Origin: JADJAH01 sp964615795
Lineage (GTDB): Bacteria; Bacteroidota; Ignavibacteria; Tepidaquicellales; Tepidaquicellaceae
Length of the DNA: 64,000 bases
Assembly: GCA_964615795.1 (NCBI GenBank)
Contig: CAZTQR010000004.1
Span: forward strand, 19,826-83,825
Reading direction: 5' to 3'
Part shown: one piece after another, positions 24,957 to 32,793 of the stretch
How positions within the stretch are numbered: the first letter of the stretch is position 1
How the letters are laid out: every line of letters begins with the position of its first letter
Notes under the pieces: generated by a model
What the model was told of the DNA's origin: nothing
Database searches by the model: none
Seen by the model: only the letters and a program-made list of their open reading frames with translations
Made by a program: the position numbers and the translations under genes

Positions 24957-26078
24957 GTGATGATATTTTCTGTTTCCGCCAAAGCAATGATCCTTATCGC
25001 TCTGTTTCAGGCAATTGTTGTTTCAGTTTCATTCATTGATGCAGGAGCGCAATACAGCAGTCCCGAGAGCGTGACGTATGATTCAGTCACATCAAAATAT
25101 TTTATCTCAAATACTGCAAGCAGGATAATCCTGCAGAGGGACAGACAGGGCAACGTAAGCGAGTTTGTCAATGTCGGAAGTTCCATTCACGGAGTGACCG
25201 TCCACGCAAACAAGCTGTATGTGTGCAACGGGACAAGGGTCAGAGGATATGACATTGCCAATGCATCTGAAACATTCAATGTTCAGATCAGCGGTTCAAC
25301 ATTCCTCAATGACCTTGCCATCGATGCTTCCGGGATGATGTACGTCTCTGATTTTTCTGCCAGAAGAATTTACAAAGTGAACACTGCAACACAGGAGTAC
25401 TGGACATATGTTTCTTCAACCGGCAGTACGCCAAACGGCGTGTATGTAGATGCCGTGAGGAACAGGCTTCTGATCTGCTGCTGGGGTTCATCTGCTCCAA
25501 TAAGGTCCGTAAATTTTGCTGACTCATCTATCACTACTCTCGTAACAACTCCTTATTCAAATCTCGACGGCATATCGCTTGACAGGAACGACAATGTCTA
25601 TGTATCAAGCTGGGGAATACAGTCGGTAGTGAAATACGACATAAATTTTGCTCTGTCACCGGTTGTGGTTACCGGGGGATTGAGCAATCCAGCAGACATA
25701 TTTGTCAACAAAGCTGCCGACACACTCGCGATTCCGAATGCAGGAAACAACACAGTCACGTTTTTCAACACAGGTACTGCCTCATCAATACAAAGCACAG
25801 GAGGCCAGCTGCCTGAAGGAATTGAACTCCGGCAGAATTATCCGAATCCTTTCAATCCCGCAACCACTATAAGGTTCTCGCTTGGGAGAACAGAAGCCGC
25901 TGCTCTTCGCATTTACGATGCTTCTGGAAAGATGGCGGTTGAGGAGTTCTTCGGCATTCTTGCAAAGGGCGAGTACAAGTATGAATTCAATGCATCGGGA
26001 CTTCCTTCGGGAGCGTATTTCTATGAACTTCAAAGCGGGGATGTTTCGCTGAGAAGGATGATGTTGCTGATCAGGTGA
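24957..26078 (+). CDS. Secreted NHL/SMP-30-like beta-propeller with T9SS domain
   Basis: 373 residues. Signal peptide at about 1-31 (ends near DAGAQ). Residues 33-275 hold repeats such as PESVTYDSVTSKYFISNT, LNDLAIDASGMMYVSDF, PNGVYVDAVRNRLLICCWG and LDGISLDRNDNVYVSSWG, which read as NHL or SMP-30/gluconolactonase-type propeller blades. A T9SS domain starts near residue 290 (NYPNPFNPATT) and ends LRRMMLLIR. It is a distinct propeller type from the five Ycf48-like paralogues around it. Binding partner unknown; NHL propellers commonly bind protein or carbohydrate. Confidence 0.82.
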   Translation: MMIFSVSAKAMILIALFQAIVVSVSFIDAGAQYSSPESVTYDSVTSKYFISNTASRIILQRDRQGNVSEFVNVGSSIHGVTVHANKLYVCNGTRVRGYDIANASETFNVQISGSTFLNDLAIDASGMMYVSDFSARRIYKVNTATQEYWTYVSSTGSTPNGVYVDAVRNRLLICCWGSSAPIRSVNFADSSITTLVTTPYSNLDGISLDRNDNVYVSSWGIQSVVKYDINFALSPVVVTGGLSNPADIFVNKAADTLAIPNAGNNTVTFFNTGTASSIQSTGGQLPEGIELRQNYPNPFNPATTIRFSLGRTEAAALRIYDASGKMAVEEFFGILAKGEYKYEFNASGLPSGAYFYELQSGDVSLRRMMLLIR

Positions 26079-26130
26079 GCTTTGCATGGATACCGAAAAA
26101 TTGCGTTGACAATTTCTTCGGCTTAGTCTA

Positions 26131-26160
26131 TTGCTTATCAAAATCAGCAAGGTTAACTTG
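26131..26160 (+). promoter_or_regulatory. Promoter candidate for propeller paralogue 3
   Basis: TTG (26131-26133), 20 bases, TAACTTG (26154-26160). Its spacer begins CTTA and contains AAAATCAG, as does that of paralogue 5, so the two promoters look related by descent. Confidence 0.5.
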
Positions 26161-26190
26161 ACCAAAATTTTTTGAAATTTACAAATCTTA

Positions 26191-28599
26191 ATGAGAAAGA
26201 GGTTTCCCGCCTTTTTGCTTGCAATGCTCATTGCTTTCCTTAATGCAGGCATTTCACTTTCACAAGGCCTTAACAGCGTTACATCCCCGGACGGAATTCA
26301 TGTACTTGCCGCAGGCAATAACGGAAAGATCTACAGATCACTTGATGCAGGAAATTCCTGGAGCGTTTACACCCTTTCTTCTGACAATCTGAACAGTATT
26401 GCATCATACGGAAATGATGTATGGATTGCCGGAAACGCCGGTAATGTTTACAGGACCACCAAGACACTCTCTCACATCAGCACGGTATTCACCGGGCTGA
26501 ATTTCAAGATAAACTGCGTGACCTTTCTGAACTCCTCAACAGGTTTCATCTGCGGAGACGGCGGTGCGGTATATAAGACAAATGACGGAGGTGCTACGTG
26601 GGCGGGCTCATCTTCAGGCATATCCGGAACTGACCTTAACGGCATCAGTTTCGCGGATGCGCTCAACGGAGTGACTGTAGGAGATAACGGCGCAGTATTT
26701 GTCACGCAAGACGGCGGTGCGACATGGAACGTTGAATCAGTTCCGACGAGCAGGAATCTGCTGAAGGCAAAGTGTTTTGCGGAAGGCATTATCGCAGTCG
26801 GAGAATTCGGTACAGTAATCACGAAAGAAGGAAAAGGAAGCTGGCAAACTGTTGCTACAAGGACAGTCAGCGATATTAGGGGAGTGAGCGGCACTTCATT
26901 TGCAAATGCTAAGGTTTGCGGCGGCGGTGGATTTATCCGAAACAACACCAACGGAAAGACCAACTTCTTCAACTTCGAGATCAATCCGATGCTTGCAAAT
27001 CTTGTTGATGTATTCACTTATGATGCAAACAAGTCGTTTGCAGTCAGCAGTCTGAACTATGCCGTAATAAGGACTACCAACGGAGGAACGAGCTGGAGCC
27101 TTCCGTCGGGAGCAACCGTAGCCTACAACTGGGTGCAGAAAATAAATCCCGGAAGCGGCATTGGCAATAATCTCTGCATGCATCCGTTTGACAGGAACAC
27201 AGCTTACGTTGTTTACGGAAACAAGGTCTATGTAAGCCGTGACAGGGGAGAGAGCTGGGCACAGATCGCCACAATTTCAATCGGCAGCAGAGCACATTCA
27301 TTTTACGTTACACCGCTTGACACAAACGTATGGGTGGCGGCAATAGAGAGCACACCGGACAAGGTTGTAAGGTCAACAGATTACGGAGCAACATGGTCAA
27401 CAATATTGTCATACAATTTCAGCAGTTACGGCCAGCCGCTTGAAATGGATCAGAACATTCCGGGAACATTTTATTATGCACCTGACGGAACAACCACAGG
27501 GTTCTTCAAGTCAACCGACAACGGCGCCTCTTTCACTTCGGTAAGTAACAATAATCCGTTCACAAGTCCGTGCGACATAATTGCCATGTGGGACAGTTCT
27601 GAAGTTCTTTATGTTGGCGATGACGGTGCGGACATTTACAAATCCACCAACAACGGAGTAAACTGGACTCTCGTTAAGCCGACTTCTTCATCTGAAGTGC
27701 CTTCAATGTGCAACACTGTGTTTGACAAGAGTATTTGCTATGCTACAACCTGGAGCAGCAGTCAGGTCTTCAGAACAGTGAACTACGGATCAAACTGGAA
27801 TACCGTTTCCACAAATTCCGGCAGCGGCTGGGGCTCTGACCTTTGCAGGGAAGATCCCAATGTAGTGTTGACAGGTAATTACGGATCACAGTCATATCTT
27901 ACCACGAACGGGGGCGCTAACTTCTTCAATGTCAATACAGGCCTCAGCGGCGCAGGTGCGGGAATAATGGTTCCGGAAAGAGGCTGGATGCTCAACATGC
28001 AGACCTCAAGCCTCTTCAAGCTTACAATAACATATTCAGTCCCTGCAAGCAATCTTTCCGCTTACACTGTCAGCGTCAAAGCGGCCACAGAAGGTATGTA
28101 CAGTCCCGTGTTCAATTCAACCAGCATTGATGACAAGCTATCGGTCATAATCAGAAATGCAGTTTCACCCTTTAATGTGGTTGATTCGGTTTACACGACT
28201 TTTGATTCTCTTACACTTCAGGGATCGAATCTCAACATACTCCCGGCAGGAAATTATTACATTGTGCTTAAGCACAGAAACGGACTGGAAACATGGAGCA
28301 AGGCGGGAGGTGTCGCCCTCGGTTCAGGGAATGTCAGTTATGATTTTACATCGGCTCAATCTCAGGCCTACGGTAACAACCTTGTCCAGAAAGGAACCGC
28401 ATATTGCATATACTCCGGTAATGTAAATCAGGACGACATCATAGACGGCATTGACCTTGTTGCAATTGACAACGATGCATTTGCGTTTGCATCCGGCAAC
28501 CTTGTGACTGACCTCAACGGCGATGAGGCAGTTGACGGATCTGACCTTGCAATATGTGACGGCAACGCAAGCAACTTCATCGGAGTAGTGAGGCCGTAA
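26191..28599 (+). CDS. Secreted Ycf48/BNR-like beta-propeller with dockerin-like tail (paralogue 3 of 5)
   Basis: 802 residues. Signal peptide at 1-25. The propeller core has Asp boxes (GNSWSVYT, GGATWAGS, RGESWAQI) and the island blocks CGGGGFIRNN near residue 243, NFSSYGQPLEMDQN, FTSPCDIIAM and CREDP. It has no T9SS domain. Instead residues about 625-740 form a beta-rich module (LSVIIRNAVSPFNVVDSVYT, YYIVLKHRNGLETWSK), and residues about 743-802 carry two EF-hand-like loops (NQDDIIDGIDLVAID; DLNGDEAVDGSDLAICD) as in type I dockerins. The core is closest to paralogue 4, which is the next gene. Confidence 0.82.
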   Translation: MRKRFPAFLLAMLIAFLNAGISLSQGLNSVTSPDGIHVLAAGNNGKIYRSLDAGNSWSVYTLSSDNLNSIASYGNDVWIAGNAGNVYRTTKTLSHISTVFTGLNFKINCVTFLNSSTGFICGDGGAVYKTNDGGATWAGSSSGISGTDLNGISFADALNGVTVGDNGAVFVTQDGGATWNVESVPTSRNLLKAKCFAEGIIAVGEFGTVITKEGKGSWQTVATRTVSDIRGVSGTSFANAKVCGGGGFIRNNTNGKTNFFNFEINPMLANLVDVFTYDANKSFAVSSLNYAVIRTTNGGTSWSLPSGATVAYNWVQKINPGSGIGNNLCMHPFDRNTAYVVYGNKVYVSRDRGESWAQIATISIGSRAHSFYVTPLDTNVWVAAIESTPDKVVRSTDYGATWSTILSYNFSSYGQPLEMDQNIPGTFYYAPDGTTTGFFKSTDNGASFTSVSNNNPFTSPCDIIAMWDSSEVLYVGDDGADIYKSTNNGVNWTLVKPTSSSEVPSMCNTVFDKSICYATTWSSSQVFRTVNYGSNWNTVSTNSGSGWGSDLCREDPNVVLTGNYGSQSYLTTNGGANFFNVNTGLSGAGAGIMVPERGWMLNMQTSSLFKLTITYSVPASNLSAYTVSVKAATEGMYSPVFNSTSIDDKLSVIIRNAVSPFNVVDSVYTTFDSLTLQGSNLNILPAGNYYIVLKHRNGLETWSKAGGVALGSGNVSYDFTSAQSQAYGNNLVQKGTAYCIYSGNVNQDDIIDGIDLVAIDNDAFAFASGNLVTDLNGDEAVDGSDLAICDGNASNFIGVVRP

Positions 28600-28636
28600 T
28601 TCCAATGAATTTAATTCATCAATCACAATAAGCAAA

Positions 28637-30790
28637 ATGAAGAAAGTTACACTCCTTCTTGCAATGCTGACGTTTGCATTGCTGAACTCCTCGGCGACGG
28701 TTATTGCTCAGGGATTGAACAGCATTACCACTCCTGACGGTGTGAATGTAATTGCTGTGGGAAATCTCGGAAAGATATTCAGGTCAACAAATGCCGGCTC
28801 GAGCTGGGCAAGCTACACAAACAACACGGACAATCTGAACAGTGTAACATCATTCGGAAATGATGTATGGATCGCAGGCAGTGCGGGGAATGTTTACAAG
28901 ACAACAAAATCAATTTCCCCTGTAACGAGCGTAAACGTCGGAGAGGCATTCAGGATCAATTCAATACATTTCGTAAGCCAGTCTGTCGGTTACCTTTGCG
29001 GTGACGGCGGAAAGGTTTACAAGTCAGTCAACGGAGGCGCAAACTGGACGGCGGCATCTGCCGGCATAGGCTCTGAGAATCTTAACGGAATAAATTTCCT
29101 CGACGAGCAGAAAGGTGTTCTGGTTGGTGATGCCGGAAAGTTGTATCTGACCAACGACGGCGGTACGACATGGACACCGCAGGTATCCGGTGTTACAAGG
29201 GACCTTCTGAAGGCCAAGTATTTTGCAGACGGGATTGCAGTAACAGGCGAGTGGGGAGTGATCCTCACGAAGGAAGGAACAGGTGACTGGACAAGTGTTG
29301 TGACAAGGACAGACAGTGACATAAGGGGAATCAGCGGAACGGCATTCAATGAAATGCATGTATGCGGAGGCGGAGGATTCATCAGGAACAACAAGAACGG
29401 AAGAACCAACTTTTTCAATTTTGAGATCAATCCGATGCTCGCTAATCTGGTTGACATATATTACCATGACACCAATCTTGGATTTGCGGTGAGCAGTCTT
29501 AACAATGTTGTGATAAAGACCACGAACGGCGGTACAAGCTGGGAGATGACAGCCGGCGCGACTGTGGCGTTCAACTGGGTAATGAAGATAAACCCTGCCA
29601 GCGGCATCGGCAACAATCTTTGCATGCATCCTTATGACAGGAACACGGCGTATGTGGTTTACGGTAACAAGGTGTATGTGAGCCGTGACAGGGGCGACAA
29701 CTGGACACAGATCGCGACAATTTCAATCGGAACCCGCGCACACTCTTTTTATGTAACGCCGCTTGATACAAACGTGTGGGTTGCAGCGATTGAGAGTTCG
29801 CCCGACAAGGTTGTGAGGTCAACAGACTACGGTGCAACATGGAACACAATACTCTCATACAACTTCAGTTCATACGGACAGCCGCTGGAAATGGATCAGA
29901 ACAATCCCGGAACATTTTATTATGCGCCGGACGGATCATCAACAGGTTTCTTCAAGTCAACAGATAACGGTGCAACATTCACTTCGGTCAGTAACAGCAA
30001 TCCATTCACAAGCCCCTGCGACATCATTGTAATGTGGGACAGTTCGCATGTGCTTTATGTGGGAGATGACGGCGCAGATATTTTCAAGTCATCAAACAAC
30101 GGTGCAAACTGGTCACTCGTAAAACCGTCTTCGTCATCGGAAGTGCCTTCGATGTGCAACTCGGTGTTTGACCAAAGCATCTGCTATGCAACTACGTGGG
30201 GGAGCAGTCAGGTGTACAGGACCATAAACCACGGAGACAACTGGTCAATAGTTTCCGTAAATTCCGGAAGCGGCTGGGGTTCCGACCTTTGCCATGAAGA
30301 CCCGAATGTTGTACTGACAGGAAACTATGGAACTCAGGCATATCTGACGACAAACGGCGGAGCGAATTTTTTCAATATAAATTCAGGGCTGGGCGGAGCA
30401 GGTGCGGGAATTATGGTTCCTGAAAGGGGATGGATGTTAAATATGCAGACTTCCGCTCTGTATAAACTGAACATCACTTACTCAGTGCTTACGACTGCCA
30501 ATGAAAGCCAGCTGTCAAATAATGCAGACAGTTACCAGCTATCCCAGAACTATCCTAATCCGTTCAATCCTGCAACGATGATAAAGTTCAGCATGCCTGC
30601 ATCAGGCAATGTATCGCTGAAAGTGTATGATCAGCTTGGCAGAGAAGTGGCTGTGCTTAGCGACGGATACAGGACGGCCGGAACGTACGAAGTCAGCTTT
30701 GACGCATCAGGTTTGAGTTCGGGCGTTTATTTCTACAAATTTCAGGGCGAATCTTTTTCTGAAACAAAGAAGATGCTTCTCGTGAAATAA
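28637..30790 (+). CDS. Secreted Ycf48/BNR-like beta-propeller with T9SS domain (paralogue 4 of 5)
   Basis: 717 residues. Signal peptide at 1-25 (MKKVTLLLAMLTFALLNSSA). The mature start is GLNSITTPDGVNVIAVGNLG. Asp boxes (GSSWASYT, GGANWTAA, RGDNWTQI) and island blocks (CGGGGFIRNN near residue 243, FTSPCDIIVM, CHEDP) are present. From about residue 340 to 630 the sequence is nearly the same as in paralogue 3 (for example YVVYGNKVYVSRDRG and GAGAGIMVPERGWMLNMQTS in both). A T9SS domain begins near residue 638 and ends TKKMLLVK. Only 37 bases separate it from paralogue 3, with no terminator, so both are probably on one mRNA. Confidence 0.85.
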   Translation: MKKVTLLLAMLTFALLNSSATVIAQGLNSITTPDGVNVIAVGNLGKIFRSTNAGSSWASYTNNTDNLNSVTSFGNDVWIAGSAGNVYKTTKSISPVTSVNVGEAFRINSIHFVSQSVGYLCGDGGKVYKSVNGGANWTAASAGIGSENLNGINFLDEQKGVLVGDAGKLYLTNDGGTTWTPQVSGVTRDLLKAKYFADGIAVTGEWGVILTKEGTGDWTSVVTRTDSDIRGISGTAFNEMHVCGGGGFIRNNKNGRTNFFNFEINPMLANLVDIYYHDTNLGFAVSSLNNVVIKTTNGGTSWEMTAGATVAFNWVMKINPASGIGNNLCMHPYDRNTAYVVYGNKVYVSRDRGDNWTQIATISIGTRAHSFYVTPLDTNVWVAAIESSPDKVVRSTDYGATWNTILSYNFSSYGQPLEMDQNNPGTFYYAPDGSSTGFFKSTDNGATFTSVSNSNPFTSPCDIIVMWDSSHVLYVGDDGADIFKSSNNGANWSLVKPSSSSEVPSMCNSVFDQSICYATTWGSSQVYRTINHGDNWSIVSVNSGSGWGSDLCHEDPNVVLTGNYGTQAYLTTNGGANFFNINSGLGGAGAGIMVPERGWMLNMQTSALYKLNITYSVLTTANESQLSNNADSYQLSQNYPNPFNPATMIKFSMPASGNVSLKVYDQLGREVAVLSDGYRTAGTYEVSFDASGLSSGVYFYKFQGESFSETKKMLLVK

Positions 30791-30831
30791 CTTCACGGGG
30801 CGCAAGTCAATTTTTGGAAGCACACAGATCT

Positions 30832-30877
30832 GATCCCTCTCCACTTAGTTAGAGTGGACGGGGATCATTTCTTTTTT
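30832..30877 (+). terminator. Intrinsic terminator after paralogue 4
   Basis: GATCCC and GGGATC plus TCCACT and AGTGGA form a stem with a small internal loop, followed by ATTTCTTTTTT. Confidence 0.8.
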
Positions 30878-30912
30878 CAATAGAATTTGAATCTGACAAT
30901 TATTTATAAGCT

Positions 30913-32649
30913 ATGAAGAGAAGAGACATGCTTAAGAAGGCTATCGGAGGCGGAGCATTGATGGCCGTCGCAAATCCCATCGGCCTTCTGACCGGGTCAT
31001 CGAATGTTTCGGCAGAACCAAAGTCTGTGGGCAATCCGCTAAGGTTTCCACCTGTTTTTACAAACGGCGGCAATATGACGCTGACCGAGACCAACGTAAC
31101 AGTATGGCCCGGGCAGAACACACAGGCAATGGTTATCAACGGTTCATATCCCGGACCTTCCGTTGTGATCCAAAAGGGATCGGTCTTTACTGCGAACTTT
31201 GTCAATCAGCTTAATGAACCCGCTACGATACACTGGCATGGAGTTTCCACACCGGAAGCAATGGACGGCCATCCAAAGGACGCAATACCTCCGGGCGGCA
31301 ATTTCACTTACACATTTCCCGTTGAGAACCGGGGAGGGACATACTTCTACCACGCTCATGCCGACATGAGAACTGCAGAGCAGGTATTCAAAGGATTTGC
31401 CGGCTTCTTCATTGTAGATGATCCTGCCGAGCTTCAGCTCAATCTGCCCCGCGGAAATTTTGACATACCGTTGTGTCTGCAGGACCACAGAGTGGCAGAC
31501 ATTCCGCAGTTTACTTACAACGCCAACATGGAAGATATTACATTCGGATATCTTGGCGACACTGTGCTTGTGAACGGCACGCCTGATGCATACTTCGAAG
31601 TTAACAGAACCCTTTACAGATTCCGCGTGCTCAACGGTTCTAATGCGAGAGTTTATAAGATTGCATTTTCAGATAACCGGGCATTCCGGATAATTGCCAG
31701 TGACGGCGGACTGAAGGACGAAGCGGTTGAAGCTACCTCTTTCTTCTTATCACCTGGTGAAAGAGTTGACATACTTGCCGACTTTTCTCCATATACAATC
31801 GGTCAAAGCGTAACTCTTAAATCTCAGGCTTTTTCCGCTCCCGGGATGGGAACATACAGGCAGGGGACAGAGCTGAATATCATAAGGTTTGATATAACAG
31901 GCAATCAGTCATCCGGCGGAGTAGTGCCTGCAACAATGCCTCCGATCACATATTACAATCCGGCGGAAGTAAAGACGGTAAGAAACTTCGTACTTTCAAT
32001 GACCGGCGGGAGTATGAACATGCATAAGATCAACGGTCTCTCGTTTGAGTTGCTGAGGATCGACTGGGAAACACCTCTCAATTCACTTGAGGAATGGAAG
32101 ATAGTCAATGCGACGAACAACATTCACCCGATGCATTCCCATGAAGCGCAGTTTCAGGTTTATTCTCGAAACGGAAACACGAACCTCCCTCCGGTTGACA
32201 AAGGCTGGAAAGACACTGTGCTGGTTTATCCGTTCGAGACAGTGAGAACTCTTATAAAATTCACGCAATACAGAGGAATATTTCTTTACCATTGCCATAA
32301 TCTTGAGCATGAAGATGACGGCATGATGCTCAACTTCAAGATCGTAGATCCTGTCGGAATAAGCGAGCAGGGAGAGCAGGTGCCGGACAGCTTCAGACTG
32401 CATCAGAATTTTCCCAATCCCTTCAATCCCACAACCAAGATCAGGTTTGAACTCGACAAAGGGGCTGATGTGGAAATGAATGTGTATGATGTAATGGGCA
32501 GGTTAGTGGGCGTGCTTGCTGACGGCTTTGTTCCCTCCGGAATGCATGAAGTTGTATTCAGCGGTTCGGGGCTTTCATCCGGAGAGTACTTCCTCAGAAT
32601 GTCGGTTGAAGGAAGTGTTCGGACAATCAAAATGACTTTAAAAAAATAA
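30913..32649 (+). CDS. Multicopper oxidase with Tat-like signal and T9SS domain
   Basis: 578 residues. The four copper-binding segments are all present: HWHG near residue 107, HAH near 147 (YFYHAHAD), HPMHSH near 405, and HCHNLEHEDDGMM near 460. So the type 1, 2 and 3 copper sites look intact, as in laccase/CotA/bilirubin-oxidase-type enzymes, which couple substrate oxidation to reduction of oxygen to water. The N terminus MKRRDMLKKAIGGGALMAV looks like a twin-arginine signal. A T9SS domain starts near residue 499 (NFPNPFNPTT). Substrate unknown (phenols, Cu(I), Mn(II) or Fe(II) are possible). No copper chaperone gene adjoins it. Confidence 0.9.
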   Translation: MKRRDMLKKAIGGGALMAVANPIGLLTGSSNVSAEPKSVGNPLRFPPVFTNGGNMTLTETNVTVWPGQNTQAMVINGSYPGPSVVIQKGSVFTANFVNQLNEPATIHWHGVSTPEAMDGHPKDAIPPGGNFTYTFPVENRGGTYFYHAHADMRTAEQVFKGFAGFFIVDDPAELQLNLPRGNFDIPLCLQDHRVADIPQFTYNANMEDITFGYLGDTVLVNGTPDAYFEVNRTLYRFRVLNGSNARVYKIAFSDNRAFRIIASDGGLKDEAVEATSFFLSPGERVDILADFSPYTIGQSVTLKSQAFSAPGMGTYRQGTELNIIRFDITGNQSSGGVVPATMPPITYYNPAEVKTVRNFVLSMTGGSMNMHKINGLSFELLRIDWETPLNSLEEWKIVNATNNIHPMHSHEAQFQVYSRNGNTNLPPVDKGWKDTVLVYPFETVRTLIKFTQYRGIFLYHCHNLEHEDDGMMLNFKIVDPVGISEQGEQVPDSFRLHQNFPNPFNPTTKIRFELDKGADVEMNVYDVMGRLVGVLADGFVPSGMHEVVFSGSGLSSGEYFLRMSVEGSVRTIKMTLKK

Positions 32650-32720
32650 TGCGGAGATGTCTCAAGCGTGCAGAAGCAATAACTGCAATCAGTGAATACT
32701 GATCAAAAAGGGCTTTGATA

Positions 32721-32750
32721 TTGCTTAAAAAAATCAGTACTCATATTTTG
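32721..32750 (+). promoter_or_regulatory. Promoter candidate for propeller paralogue 5
   Basis: TTG (32721-32723), 20 bases, TATTTTG (32744-32750), 43 bases before the ATG. Confidence 0.5.
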
Positions 32751-32793
32751 AGGCACTCCATTTTTTCCATCATTTACAAATCAACCAATTAAA

